64,000 nucleotides of DNA, taken from contig CAMLDW010000004.1 in the NCBI GenBank assembly GCA_946479035.1, forward strand, positions 1-64,000, in the 5' to 3' direction. The notes under the pieces are model-generated. The model searched no databases and was not told the origin of the DNA. It saw only the letters and a program-made list of their open reading frames with translations. Positions 41,426 to 50,163 of this stretch are shown in pieces. Each line of letters begins with the position of its first letter. Position 1 is the stretch's first letter. The translations under genes and the position numbers were made by a program. The DNA is from an uncultured Chthonomonadaceae bacterium. GTDB taxonomy: Bacteria; Armatimonadota; Fimbriimonadia; Fimbriimonadales; Fimbriimonadaceae.

Positions 41426-43697
41426 GGCGGCCATCGCTCCGGATGTTTACCTCTCAATGGGTCTAAACGATCTTGAGTACCGGAGAATACTGGAACTGCT
41501 CGGCCGAGAGCCGTCTTACACTGAGCTCGGTATGTTCGCGGTGATGTGGAGCGAGCACTGCGGGTACAAGTACTCACGCCCTATCCTCGCCTACTTCAAG
41601 AAGTACAAGGAGGCGATGGAGGGGAGCGGGCTAGAGAACGCCGGGATCGTCGAGATCGGAGACGGCCTCGGCGTTGTGATGAAGGTCGAGTCGCACAACC
41701 ACCCTTCGGCCGTCGAACCGTATCAAGGAGCGGCGACTGGCGTGGGCGGAATCGTCCGCGACATCTTTACCATGGGCGCGCGGCCGATCGCGTGCCTCAA
41801 TTCTCTACGGTTCGGCCCGGTAGTCGATGGACAGGCGGACACCGCCACCGTCCGGCGAAACCGCTACCTTTTCTCCGGCGTCGTCTCGGGCATTGCGGGG
41901 TACGGCAACTGCGTCGGCGTCCCCACCGTCGCCGGCGAGGTCGCGTTCCATCCGCGCTACAGCGGCAACCCGCTGGTCAACGCGATGTGCGTCGGGATCG
42001 TCGAACTAGACAAGGTCGCCACCGCGGCAGCCGCAGGGATTGGCAACCCGGTCATCTATCTCGGGTCTTCCACCGGCAAGGACGGCATCCACGGGGCGAC
42101 CTTTGCCAGCGACACTTTAGGCGAGGACAGCGACGAGAAGCGCCCCAACGTGCAGATCGGCGACCCGTTTGCGGAGAAGCTATTGATCGAGGCGACGCTG
42201 GAATCGCTCAAGACCGGCGCGGTCGTCGCGATCCAGGACATGGGCGCCGCCGGCCTCACTTGCTCGACCACGGAGATGTCCAGCAAGGGAGGCGTCGGCA
42301 TGGATGTCGACCTCGACCTCGTCCCCACGCGCGAGCCTGGCATGTCCGCCTATGAGATCATGCTCAGCGAGAGCCAGGAGCGCATGCTCGCTGTCGCGGT
42401 GAAGGGAAGGGAGCAAGAGGTGATCGCGGTGTTCAAGAAGTGGGGCGTGAGCGCGGTCGTTATCGGCTACGTCACGGACGACGGGCTCGTCACTTGCCGC
42501 CGGAACGGAAAGGTCGAGGTGCGAATGCCAGCGAAGCTCCTCACGGACGAGTGTCCGACCTATCGCGTCAATCCCGTCGTCCCTGATTACTTCAAAGCAG
42601 CCGCGCGCTTCGACATTGGTTCGGTGCCGGTCGCCGACGGAAACGCGTCGCTCCTCGCTCTTATGGCCTGCCCGACGCTCGCCAGCAAGCGCTGGGTCTA
42701 TGAGCAGTACGACAACCAGGTCCAGACTCAGACCGCGCTGCTCCCAGGCCGCGGCGACGCCTGCGTGCTCTCGCCGCGCGGGACGAAGAAGGGGATCGCC
42801 GTCAAGATCGACGGAAACGGCAGGGCGGTCTACCTCGACCCGTACGTCGGCGGGCAGCTCGCGGTCGTCGAAGCCGCTCGCAACGTCGCGTGCACCGGCG
42901 CGACGCCCACTGCGGTCACGGACGGGCTCAACTTCGGCAACCCGCAACAGCCGCACGTATATTGGCAGTTCGAGCGAGCGGTGAAAGGGATCGCTGACGC
43001 GTGCGAGGCGCTCCAGACCCCGGTCGTCAGCGGAAACGTAAGCTTCTACAACGAGAGCGAACAGGGCGAAGTCCTTCCGACCCCACTTATCGGGATGCTG
43101 GGCGTCCTCGAGGACGCGACGAAGCACGTTGGGATGGCAGTCCCTCCTGGCGGGTGCAAGATCGGGCTGCTCTGGTACCCGATCGAAGTCGGCCCCCAGC
43201 AGGGGCTAGGTGCCAGCGCCTATCTCGCCGAAGTGCACGGTACCGAAGACGGCCGCCCCGTAGCCCCCGACCCAGCCAAGGAGTCTGCACTCTGCAAAAC
43301 GCTCGTTGATTGGATAGGCAAGGGGCTCGTGCAAGCGGCGCACGACGTCAGCGAGGGCGGCACGGCGTTCGCGCTGGCCGAAATGTGCATCGCTGGGGAA
43401 GTCGGCGCGAGCGTCGACCTCAGTGGCGAGCCGTTCGGGTTTGCCAAAAGGCCGGACGCTGCGATGCACGCAGAAATACCTGGTTTTGTGCTCGTCTGTT
43501 ACCAGGATGGCGACTACGAATCGCTCAAAGGCACGCTGCGGCAGGGTTTGTGCCTCACGAGGCTAGGTGCGTCGGACGGGGCTAGGAACGAGATAACGAT
43601 CAAGTTCCAAGGGAACCCGCTCGTTTCGATCCCAGTCTTAAGTGCAAGGACGGCCTATGAAGACAGCGTCCCGCGGTTGATGGGTGCGTCGGCATAA
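41424..43697 (+). CDS. purL: Phosphoribosylformylglycinamidine synthase, PurL subunit
   Basis: ATP-dependent formation of FGAM from FGAR in purine synthesis. The 757-residue size is that of the small PurL used with separate PurQ and PurS. Motifs: LGREPSYTELGMFAVMWSEHC near residue 24, KVESHNHPSAVEPYQGAATG near 90, GVGGIVRDIFTMGARPIA near 110, and DMGAAGLTCSTTEMS near 275. The second half repeats the AIRS-like fold (VEAARNVACTGATPTAVTDG-like segment near 489). No purQ or purS is in the window. The start fits the CATACT 7 nt upstream; the next gene begins 65 bp after the stop with its own promoter. Confidence 0.95.
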   Translation: MAAIAPDVYLSMGLNDLEYRRILELLGREPSYTELGMFAVMWSEHCGYKYSRPILAYFKKYKEAMEGSGLENAGIVEIGDGLGVVMKVESHNHPSAVEPYQGAATGVGGIVRDIFTMGARPIACLNSLRFGPVVDGQADTATVRRNRYLFSGVVSGIAGYGNCVGVPTVAGEVAFHPRYSGNPLVNAMCVGIVELDKVATAAAAGIGNPVIYLGSSTGKDGIHGATFASDTLGEDSDEKRPNVQIGDPFAEKLLIEATLESLKTGAVVAIQDMGAAGLTCSTTEMSSKGGVGMDVDLDLVPTREPGMSAYEIMLSESQERMLAVAVKGREQEVIAVFKKWGVSAVVIGYVTDDGLVTCRRNGKVEVRMPAKLLTDECPTYRVNPVVPDYFKAAARFDIGSVPVADGNASLLALMACPTLASKRWVYEQYDNQVQTQTALLPGRGDACVLSPRGTKKGIAVKIDGNGRAVYLDPYVGGQLAVVEAARNVACTGATPTAVTDGLNFGNPQQPHVYWQFERAVKGIADACEALQTPVVSGNVSFYNESEQGEVLPTPLIGMLGVLEDATKHVGMAVPPGGCKIGLLWYPIEVGPQQGLGASAYLAEVHGTEDGRPVAPDPAKESALCKTLVDWIGKGLVQAAHDVSEGGTAFALAEMCIAGEVGASVDLSGEPFGFAKRPDAAMHAEIPGFVLVCYQDGDYESLKGTLRQGLCLTRLGASDGARNEITIKFQGNPLVSIPVLSARTAYEDSVPRLMGASA

Positions 43698-43724
43698 GGT
43701 TGTGCAAACTGGTGCAAAGCGGTG

Positions 43725-43730
43725 TATTCT
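43725..43730 (+). promoter_or_regulatory. -10 (TATTCT) of the TPR-nadK-phoU gene group
   Basis: TATTCT lies 32 nt before the ATG at 43763, which has a GAGGTGG Shine-Dalgarno. It is the only clear promoter before a run of closely spaced plus-strand genes to 50163. Confidence 0.45.
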
Positions 43731-43762
43731 AGCGGCACTGTTTGAGTTTGTTTGAGGTGGAC

Positions 43763-45634
43763 ATGTCCAAGAAGCTTTCGCTCGTCGTGTTGGCCGTTGT
43801 GATGACCGCGGTCTCTGCCTTTGCGCAGGTCGAGCCGCCGGTCAATGAAAAGGTCCAGAAGGAGGTCGTTGCGGCGGTCGATAAGTACCACGGCGGCGAC
43901 ACGCCGGGCGCCCTAAAGGCGCTTGAGGGTTTGTACACGTTAGACGCTTCGAACTTAGACGTAGTCAACTGGCTCGGCTACCTCTATCTCAAGTCCGGCT
44001 CACCCGAGAAGGCGGTGCCCGTCCTCGCACACGCAGTCGAGCTCCAGCCCAACAACCTGACGGCCCGCCATGACCTTGCGCTCGCCTATATGCAGGCTGG
44101 CCGCAGCGACGAAGCGATCAACGGCTTTCAGGCCCTGGTTCAGCGCTCACCCGACAACGCCGACTACCATGCGACCCTCGGCTCGCTGTACCTCCGCGCC
44201 AAGTCCTATGACAGTGCGGCCAAGGAGCTTGGCGAGGCTCACCGGCTCAAGCCGAGCGACGTTCCTACCATGACGAACCTCGCCTCCGCGCTCGTGCTCG
44301 CAAAGAAAGAGACGCAGGCGATCCCCGTGTACGAGGAGCTGCTCAAGGCGGACCCGGAGAACCAGGTCGCGCTCTCCTGGCTCGGTTACCTCTACGTCCA
44401 GGACAACAAGCCGGACCAGGCGATCCCGATCCTCGAGAAGGCCCGCTCGGTGCGCCCCAGCGACCTCGAGGTACTCAACAACCTCGGCAACGCCTATGTG
44501 GAAAAGGGCGACGACAACAAGGCGCTCGAGGTCTACCAGACCATCGCCAAGCTGAACCCGAACCTCTACCAGGCTTGGTACAACATCGGCAGCATCCAGC
44601 TCCAGCGCGGCAAGAACCAGGAGGCCGTAGACGCTTTCAAGCAGTGCATCACGCGCAATCCCAGCGACGCGTTCGCGCACAACAACCTCGGGCGCGCATA
44701 CGAAGAGCTCGGCAGCACGACGCCCTCCGCGGACAGCTACAAGTCAGCGGCGGACCTTGCTCCCACCAACAAGACTTTTAGCCGGAACGCGGGCCTCGCG
44801 CTCGTACGCGACCGCCGCGAATCAGAAGCGGTCCCTTATCTCGAACGGGCAATCGAGCAAGGTGCCAACGACTCCGGCGTGCGCCTTGTGCTCGCCGAGG
44901 TCTATACGCGACAGGGCCGTACCGCAGACGCCGTCAAGCTCTTAGAGCCGCTCGGAGACGAGATGGGCTCATCCCCGCACTATTGGTACAACCTCGGCGT
45001 CCTTCGCGAAAAGAACGGCGACACGAACGGAGCAGAGTCCGCTTACCGCCGCGCCCTCGCGATCGATCCGACCGACCTCGACGCTATGAACAACCTGGGC
45101 CTGATCCTCTTCAAGTCGGGCCGCTACGAAGAGGCCGTCGGCCATTTTGAAAAGCTCGCAAGCTCGAACCCTGACAGCGCCGACGCAAAGCTCAACCTCG
45201 CCGCGGTTTACAGCAAGCTCGACCGCACGGACGAGGCGATCGCGCTCTGGAAGGATTACCTCCATTTCCACTCGGACCGGCACGCAGTTCGGCTCGACCT
45301 CGCAAACGCGCTCTGGAAGCAGGGCCAGTTCGACTCCGCGCGCTTCCAGTACCAGTACATCTTGAACAGGCAGCCTAGGAACGCGGCCGCCCTCAACGGC
45401 GCCGGGCTCTTCAGCCTCTATCAGCACGACACGAAGGCCGCCGAGACGAGCTTCCGCGCCGCCGTCGACGCCGACAGGGAGTATTTGCCCGCCTACAACA
45501 ACCTCGCCGTCTCGCTAGAAAGGCAGAACAAGGTCAAAGAGGCTATCGCTGTGCTCGAACAAGCGCTCAAAATAAAGCCTGACTTCGAGGACGCCAGGAA
45601 GAACCTGGCCCGCCTCAAAGCCACTGGCGGATAG
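43763..45634 (+). CDS. Secreted tetratricopeptide-repeat protein
   Basis: A 623-residue exported protein. The signal peptide ends at AVSAFAQ near residue 22. Nearly all the rest is TPR repeats of 34 residues, seen by the W/L-G-Y-A-F-A-P pattern, for example NWLGYLYLKSGSPEKAVPVL, then AYMQAGRSDEAINGFQALV, and onward to AYNNLAVSLERQNKVKEAI; about 15 units. Such proteins act as scaffolds, often for envelope assembly. The start at 43763 is supported by GAGGTGG and the signal peptide. nadK begins 1 bp after its stop codon, so a transcriptional link is likely. Confidence 0.88.
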   Translation: MSKKLSLVVLAVVMTAVSAFAQVEPPVNEKVQKEVVAAVDKYHGGDTPGALKALEGLYTLDASNLDVVNWLGYLYLKSGSPEKAVPVLAHAVELQPNNLTARHDLALAYMQAGRSDEAINGFQALVQRSPDNADYHATLGSLYLRAKSYDSAAKELGEAHRLKPSDVPTMTNLASALVLAKKETQAIPVYEELLKADPENQVALSWLGYLYVQDNKPDQAIPILEKARSVRPSDLEVLNNLGNAYVEKGDDNKALEVYQTIAKLNPNLYQAWYNIGSIQLQRGKNQEAVDAFKQCITRNPSDAFAHNNLGRAYEELGSTTPSADSYKSAADLAPTNKTFSRNAGLALVRDRRESEAVPYLERAIEQGANDSGVRLVLAEVYTRQGRTADAVKLLEPLGDEMGSSPHYWYNLGVLREKNGDTNGAESAYRRALAIDPTDLDAMNNLGLILFKSGRYEEAVGHFEKLASSNPDSADAKLNLAAVYSKLDRTDEAIALWKDYLHFHSDRHAVRLDLANALWKQGQFDSARFQYQYILNRQPRNAAALNGAGLFSLYQHDTKAAETSFRAAVDADREYLPAYNNLAVSLERQNKVKEAIAVLEQALKIKPDFEDARKNLARLKATGG

Positions 45635-45635
45635 A

Positions 45636-46484
45636 TTGCGCGCTCATCTCTTAGTCAACCTGTTCCGGGAAGACGCGGTGCAGGCGGCCCAAAAGGTCGT
45701 CTTGCTGCTCAAAGGCCACGGCGTCGAGACATATTGCGACCACGAGTCTGCGGCAGAGGTCGGGGTCGAGATGGTCACGCCGGAGCAGTTCGGCGACGCG
45801 GACCTCGTGGTCGCGATCGGCGGGGACGGCACCTTGATCCGCGCGGCCTATTTGGTCTCCGACCGCGGAACACCCATCATGGGCATCCATTACGGCAGGT
45901 TCGGTTTCGTCACACAGGTTCAGCCGCAGGACGCCGAGGACGTCATCGGGCAGTACCTCGCAGGCGAGATGCCGATCGAAGAGCGGATGATGGTGAAAGC
46001 CGAGCTCGTTCGCGGAGCGGAGCTTGTCGGCGAGCTCCACGCGCTCAACGAGGTCGTCGTCCATCGCACTGGCACGATGAAAATGCTCACGTTCGACGTC
46101 CACGTCGATGGCAGCCAGGTCTCGCGCTATCCCGCCGACGGCGTGATGGTCGCGAGCCCCACGGGCTCTACCGCCTACAATCTCTCCGCCGGTGGCCCGG
46201 TGGTAGACCCAAGGATGGACGCGCTCGTGCTGACCGCGATCATGCCGCACACGCTTTCGGCGCGTTCGCTCGTCCTGCGCCCGGAATCGGTCGTCCAGAT
46301 CAAGGTGGAGGCGCGCGAAGAGTCCCTCCTCATTGCGGACGGCCTTGGTCGGCTCCACATGATCAGCGGAGATACCGTCACCATCACTCGCTCGAACCGA
46401 CGCACGCGGCTCATCGTGACGCGAGACAGCGGTTTCTTCGAAAAGCTCTCTGAGCGGCTCCAATGGAGCCAAGGAACGATCTGA
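45636..46484 (+). CDS. nadK: NAD kinase
   Basis: ATP- or polyphosphate-dependent phosphorylation of NAD to NADP. The 282-residue protein has VVAIGGDGTLIRAAYL near residue 58 (GGDG loop), NEVVVHRTGTMKML near 139 and the ligand-binding SPTGSTAYNLSAGGPVVDP near 176. The start is a TTG at 45636, one base after the TPR stop, giving the usual N-terminus with HLLVNLFREDAVQAA. It is followed by an overlapping ABC ATPase gene. Confidence 0.93.
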   Translation: MRAHLLVNLFREDAVQAAQKVVLLLKGHGVETYCDHESAAEVGVEMVTPEQFGDADLVVAIGGDGTLIRAAYLVSDRGTPIMGIHYGRFGFVTQVQPQDAEDVIGQYLAGEMPIEERMMVKAELVRGAELVGELHALNEVVVHRTGTMKMLTFDVHVDGSQVSRYPADGVMVASPTGSTAYNLSAGGPVVDPRMDALVLTAIMPHTLSARSLVLRPESVVQIKVEAREESLLIADGLGRLHMISGDTVTITRSNRRTRLIVTRDSGFFEKLSERLQWSQGTI

Positions 46485-47431
46485 ACGTGGCCGAGCTTTT
46501 GCGCGTCGAGGATGTGGCGGTCGAGTTTCCGGGGCATGGCGGCAGCGTCCGGGCGCTCGACGGCGTCTCGCTCAGCGTCGCGCCGCGCGAGACAGTCGCG
46601 GTCGTCGGCGAGTCAGGGTGTGGGAAGACCACGCTCGCGCGGGCCGTGCTGGGGCTCCAACCGACCATTGCGGGCAAGGTTTTCTTTCAGGGAGAGGAGA
46701 CGACTGGCGTGCGACTGGGCCTTGCGAGCAAGATCGGAATGGTCTGGCAGGACCCATATGCGAGCCTCGATCCGCGCTGGCGCGTCGACAGGATCATCGG
46801 AGAGCCAGGACGCATCATGGAGACCGAGGTCGACGTCCCGCAGGTCCTCGACGAGGTCGGGCTCGCGAGGGAGATGGCGGACCGCTACCCGCACCAGCTC
46901 AGCGGCGGGCAGCGCCAGCGCGTCGCGATCGGCCGCGCGCTCGCCTTGCGCCCGCCACTTGTCATCTGTGACGAGCCGACCGCCGCGCTCGACCTCAGCG
47001 TCCAGGCGCAGATCCTCAACCTCCTGCGCGACATACAGGCCGAGCTCTCTTGTGCCTTTCTGTATATATCGCACGACCTAACCACGGTGAGGTTCTTGGC
47101 GGACCGCATCGCAGTCATGTACATGGGCCGGATCGTCGAAGAGGGCCCCGCGCCGCAGGTCTTTGAGTCCCCGATGCACCCGTACACGAGGGCGCTGCTC
47201 GACTCCGCTCCGACCCTCGAAAAGCTTGGCCAGCTCCCAGGCGTCGCAAAGGGCGAGATCCCCGATCCCAGAAAAAAGATAGTCGGATGCAGGTTTGCCT
47301 CTCGATGTCCGTACGTCCAAGACGTCTGTAGAAAGGAAGAACCAAAATGGGAACAGGATGGTATGCGCCGCGCTCATTGCAACTTTCCGCTAAGAACGGC
47401 GATCGGAGGCGCGAACCATGAGCAGGCCTGA
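46463..47431 (+). CDS. Oligopeptide/dipeptide ABC transporter ATPase (OppF/DppF type)
   Basis: A 322-residue ATPase with Walker A GESGCGKTTLARAVLG near residue 48, Q-loop MVWQDPYASLDP, signature LSGGQRQRVAIGRAL near 146, and Walker B LVICDEPTAALDLS near 166. The C-terminal oligopeptide-transport extension with Cys residues (GCRFASRCPYVQDVC near 276) marks the Opp/Dpp subfamily, where this tail may bind an Fe-S cluster. No permease, second ATPase or binding protein is nearby, so it is an orphan here. It overlaps nadK by 22 bp if the ATG is used; a GTG at 46487, preceded by AAGGA, is an alternative. Confidence 0.9.
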   Translation: MEPRNDLNVAELLRVEDVAVEFPGHGGSVRALDGVSLSVAPRETVAVVGESGCGKTTLARAVLGLQPTIAGKVFFQGEETTGVRLGLASKIGMVWQDPYASLDPRWRVDRIIGEPGRIMETEVDVPQVLDEVGLAREMADRYPHQLSGGQRQRVAIGRALALRPPLVICDEPTAALDLSVQAQILNLLRDIQAELSCAFLYISHDLTTVRFLADRIAVMYMGRIVEEGPAPQVFESPMHPYTRALLDSAPTLEKLGQLPGVAKGEIPDPRKKIVGCRFASRCPYVQDVCRKEEPKWEQDGMRRAHCNFPLRTAIGGANHEQA

Positions 47432-48119
47432 CCACGCGAGCAGTCGACGCACGTTCGACGAAGAGATCGTCAAGCTCGAGCACGACGTGCTCGCGATGAC
47501 CAGCCGCGCCGAGTCGATGGTAGGCATGGCGGTTGATGCGCTCCAGTCGCTGAACGTCGAGAAGGCTCGCCAGGTCATGCGCGCCGACGACGAGATCGAC
47601 CAGCTCGACCTCGACATTGAGGCCCAGTGTCTGCGCCTACTCGCGCTGCAGCAGCCGATTGCACGCGACTTACGGACCGTAGGCACTGCTCTCAAGATCA
47701 TCACCGACATTGAGCGCATCGCCGACCTTGCTGTCGACATCGCCAAGACGGGAATGAAGATCGACGCCGAGGGAGGGGATCCTTCTTTCATCGACTTTCC
47801 CAAGGTCGCCGGCGTCTCGCGCCTGATGGTGCACGAAGCGCTCGATGCGTTCGTCAAGCGCGACGCGAGCAGGCTGCCCGAGATCGCGCGGATGGAGGAC
47901 GAGGTTGACGCGCTTTACCGCGAGCTCCGCGCCCAGGTCCACTCCTATATGCGCACGCACCCGGACCAGGTCGTTTCCGCCAGCTGGATGCTGCTCGCGC
48001 TCCACCACATCGAGCGCGTCGCCGACCACGCGTTGAACATCGCCGAGAGGGTGGGGTTTATGGTCACAGGCGAGCTCGAGCAGATCTCTGCCTCGCACCG
48101 CCCAGACCCGACGATCTGA
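47418..48119 (+). CDS. phoU: PhoU family phosphate-signalling regulator
   Basis: A 233-residue cytoplasmic protein with two PhoU three-helix repeats. Each carries the metal-binding E/D-x3-D pattern: VMRADDEIDQLDLDIEAQ near residue 53 and LPEIARMEDEVDALYREL near 153. The helix ALKIITDIERIADLAVDIA near 91 and the closing HHIERVADHALNIAERV are diagnostic. PhoU links phosphate uptake to the PhoR kinase, but no pst or phoBR gene is in the window. It overlaps the ABC ATPase gene by 14 bp. Confidence 0.93.
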   Translation: MSRPDHASSRRTFDEEIVKLEHDVLAMTSRAESMVGMAVDALQSLNVEKARQVMRADDEIDQLDLDIEAQCLRLLALQQPIARDLRTVGTALKIITDIERIADLAVDIAKTGMKIDAEGGDPSFIDFPKVAGVSRLMVHEALDAFVKRDASRLPEIARMEDEVDALYRELRAQVHSYMRTHPDQVVSASWMLLALHHIERVADHALNIAERVGFMVTGELEQISASHRPDPTI

Positions 48120-48152
48120 CTCTATTTTCGCCGCGCGCTCGTCTTGTAGAGC

Positions 48153-48527
48153 ATGGTCGCGTTGATCTACGCCCTCGCCCATGCGCAGCACCCGCAGCCG
48201 CAGCCGCCTCCGCGGCCCCAGGGGGTCGTCGTCCAAGAGGGCAGGGGGCCAGTGGCCACGGCTGGCGCGCGGGTCACAGTCCACTTTACGGCCAAGACCG
48301 CCGACGGGAAGACGGTCGCGGACACGCAAGCGCGGGGAATGGCGTTTACTTTTCTGATGGACCAGGATACGGTCGAGCCGTTCTGGAGCGCAGCGGCCCG
48401 CGGCATGCGCGAAGGAGGCGTCAAGGCGGTGAGAATCCATGCCTCGACGGTCGGCGTCGTGGAGGAAGGCGACCCAGAGCTCTCGATTACGATCACCTTG
48501 GTCAAGGTCGCGCCCCTCGGGCGCTGA
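48153..48527 (+). CDS. FKBP-type peptidyl-prolyl isomerase-like protein, small
   Basis: A 124-residue protein with a possible short signal (residues 1-11) and a Pro/Gln-rich linker, then an FKBP-like fold: ARVTVHFTAKTADGKTVADTQ, WSAAARGMREGGVKAVRIHAS and a last strand ELSITITLVKV. The usual Y-x-G-x-L-x-D-G-x2-F-D binding strand is changed to FTAKTADGKTVADT and the C-terminal loop is short, so isomerase activity is uncertain. It lies between phoU and the ABC-2 permease. Confidence 0.72.
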   Translation: MVALIYALAHAQHPQPQPPPRPQGVVVQEGRGPVATAGARVTVHFTAKTADGKTVADTQARGMAFTFLMDQDTVEPFWSAAARGMREGGVKAVRIHASTVGVVEEGDPELSITITLVKVAPLGR

Positions 48528-48538
48528 GGCGAACAGAA

Positions 48539-49414
48539 ATGCGACAGGAGCTCAAGGAACTTTGGCGCTACCGTGAGCTCATGTGGGCGATGGTCGAGCG
48601 CGAGCTGCGCATTCGCTACAAGAACAGCTTTCTCGGGTTCTTCTGGTCGCTCGCCAACCCGCTCGCTACGGTGCTCGTCATCACGATCGTCTTCAAGTCG
48701 TTTCTTCAGAACCGCACGGACAACTACTCCGCATATGTCCTTGCCGCGTACCTCCCCTTCATCTTCCTCCAGATCTGCCTGATGGACTCGGCGCAGTCAG
48801 TGCTCGCTGCGCTGCCGATCATCCGAAAAGTCTACTTTCCGAGGGAGATCCTTCCGCTCTCGAACGTCATCGCGAACTTCATTCACTTTCTGCTCGCGCT
48901 TCTCGTGTACTTCTGCTACCTCTTCGTGCTCTGGGCAGTCACTGGGTTCCACACTTCGCCTTACACTTGGAACATCGGCTTCCTGCCAGTTCTGCTCGTC
49001 GTCAACTTTGCGCTCGCTGCGGGCGTCTCGTTCTTCATCTCCGCCTACAACGTGTTCTACGAAGACGTTAAGTACGTGGTCGGCGTCGCGCTCTACCTCA
49101 TGTTCTTCCTGACGCCGGTCATGTACTTCAGCGAGACCGTCTACTATTCGCTCAAGGCCAAAGGGATGCTCTGGGCGTACTACGTGTACCACCTCAACCC
49201 CGTCGCCACACTCTCGACCGCATACCGCAAGACGCTCGTGCCAACAGGGCAGATCGAGGTGCAGCCTGGGCCGGGGCAGGCTCCAGTCAAGATGTACATG
49301 CTCGAGTTCAACTGGGGTCTCTTCTGGATCGCCGTCGCCGTCTCGTTCCTCATCCTCTGGTCGGGCTATGCGACCTTCAACCGCCTCAAGTGGAGGTTCG
49401 TCGAACGACCGTGA
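48539..49414 (+). CDS. ABC-2 type permease (Wzm/TagG-like polysaccharide exporter)
   Basis: A 291-residue inner-membrane permease with six hydrophobic helices. The N-terminal ELWRYRELMWAMVERELRIRYKNS with the amphipathic interface helix and the following FLGFFWSLANPLATVLVI are typical of O-antigen/teichoic-acid exporters. It overlaps the ATPase gene by 4 bp (GTGA). In a diderm cell the pair would export a polysaccharide or O-antigen to the periplasm. Confidence 0.93.
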   Translation: MRQELKELWRYRELMWAMVERELRIRYKNSFLGFFWSLANPLATVLVITIVFKSFLQNRTDNYSAYVLAAYLPFIFLQICLMDSAQSVLAALPIIRKVYFPREILPLSNVIANFIHFLLALLVYFCYLFVLWAVTGFHTSPYTWNIGFLPVLLVVNFALAAGVSFFISAYNVFYEDVKYVVGVALYLMFFLTPVMYFSETVYYSLKAKGMLWAYYVYHLNPVATLSTAYRKTLVPTGQIEVQPGPGQAPVKMYMLEFNWGLFWIAVAVSFLILWSGYATFNRLKWRFVERP

Positions 49415-50163
49415 GCAACGTCATGGTCGAAGTAAAGGACCTCAAGAAATCGTTCCAGGTCAGCAAAAGCGGTGCGGCTTCGTTCAAAACGCTCCTTCTT
49501 TGGTGGCAGAGGCACGGCAGAGTGCAGACGCACGAGGTCTTGAACGGGATCTCCTTCCAGTTGCACAAAGGCGAGTGCGTCTCGCTGATCGGCCGCAACG
49601 GAGTCGGCAAGAGCACGCTCCTTTCCCTTATCGCGCGCGTTTACAAGCCCACCAGCGGGACCGCGACCGCTAACGGCCGCGTCGCGCCGCTCCTGGAGCT
49701 GGGCGCGGGGTTCCACCCGGACCTCTCAGGCACAGAAAACGTCTTCTACAACGCGATGATGCTGGGGCTCAGCCGGAAGGAGGCGCTCGCCCGCACACCG
49801 CGCATCGCCGAGTTCGCCGAGCTCGGGTCCTACATCGACGCCCCGGTCCGGACATATTCCAGCGGAATGCTCGCGCGGCTCGGGTTCGCCGTGGCGATCA
49901 ACGTGGACGCGGAGATCCTGATCGTGGACGAGGTCCTCGCCGTCGGAGACATGCAGTTCGAGAAGAAGTGCTACGACTACATCGAGTCGTTCAAGGCCGG
50001 CGGCGGCGCGATCCTGTTCGTATCGCACAACCTCGCTGCTGTCGAGCGGTTCTCCGACCGTGTGCTCTGGATCGTCGACGGCAAGGTCGCAGCGGACGGC
50101 CTGGCGCAGGACGTCATTCCGCGCTATCGCGAGGCAATGGCGGCCCCGACGCACGTACTGTGA
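49411..50163 (+). CDS. ABC-2 type ATPase (Wzt/TagH-like)
   Basis: A 250-residue ATPase partner of the upstream permease. It shows SLIGRNGVGKSTLLSLIARVY (Walker A) near residue 59, LLELGAGFHPDLSGTENV, the signature YSSGMLARLGFAVAIN near 149, and Walker B EILIVDEVLAVGD near 169. The chain ends soon after the nucleotide-binding domain, so it lacks the C-terminal carbohydrate-recognition domain of long Wzt proteins. The GTG at 49411 is chosen because it forms the common 4-bp overlap; an ATG at 49390 is the alternative. The last 50 bp overlap the convergent GT2 gene. Confidence 0.92.
   Translation: MSNVMVEVKDLKKSFQVSKSGAASFKTLLLWWQRHGRVQTHEVLNGISFQLHKGECVSLIGRNGVGKSTLLSLIARVYKPTSGTATANGRVAPLLELGAGFHPDLSGTENVFYNAMMLGLSRKEALARTPRIAEFAELGSYIDAPVRTYSSGMLARLGFAVAINVDAEILIVDEVLAVGDMQFEKKCYDYIESFKAGGGAILFVSHNLAAVERFSDRVLWIVDGKVAADGLAQDVIPRYREAMAAPTHVL

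Noticed and set aside
48153..48527. The FKBP-like gene as a full peptidyl-prolyl isomerase
   Set aside because: The binding strand and loop differ from the family at several key positions, so only FKBP-like is claimed.
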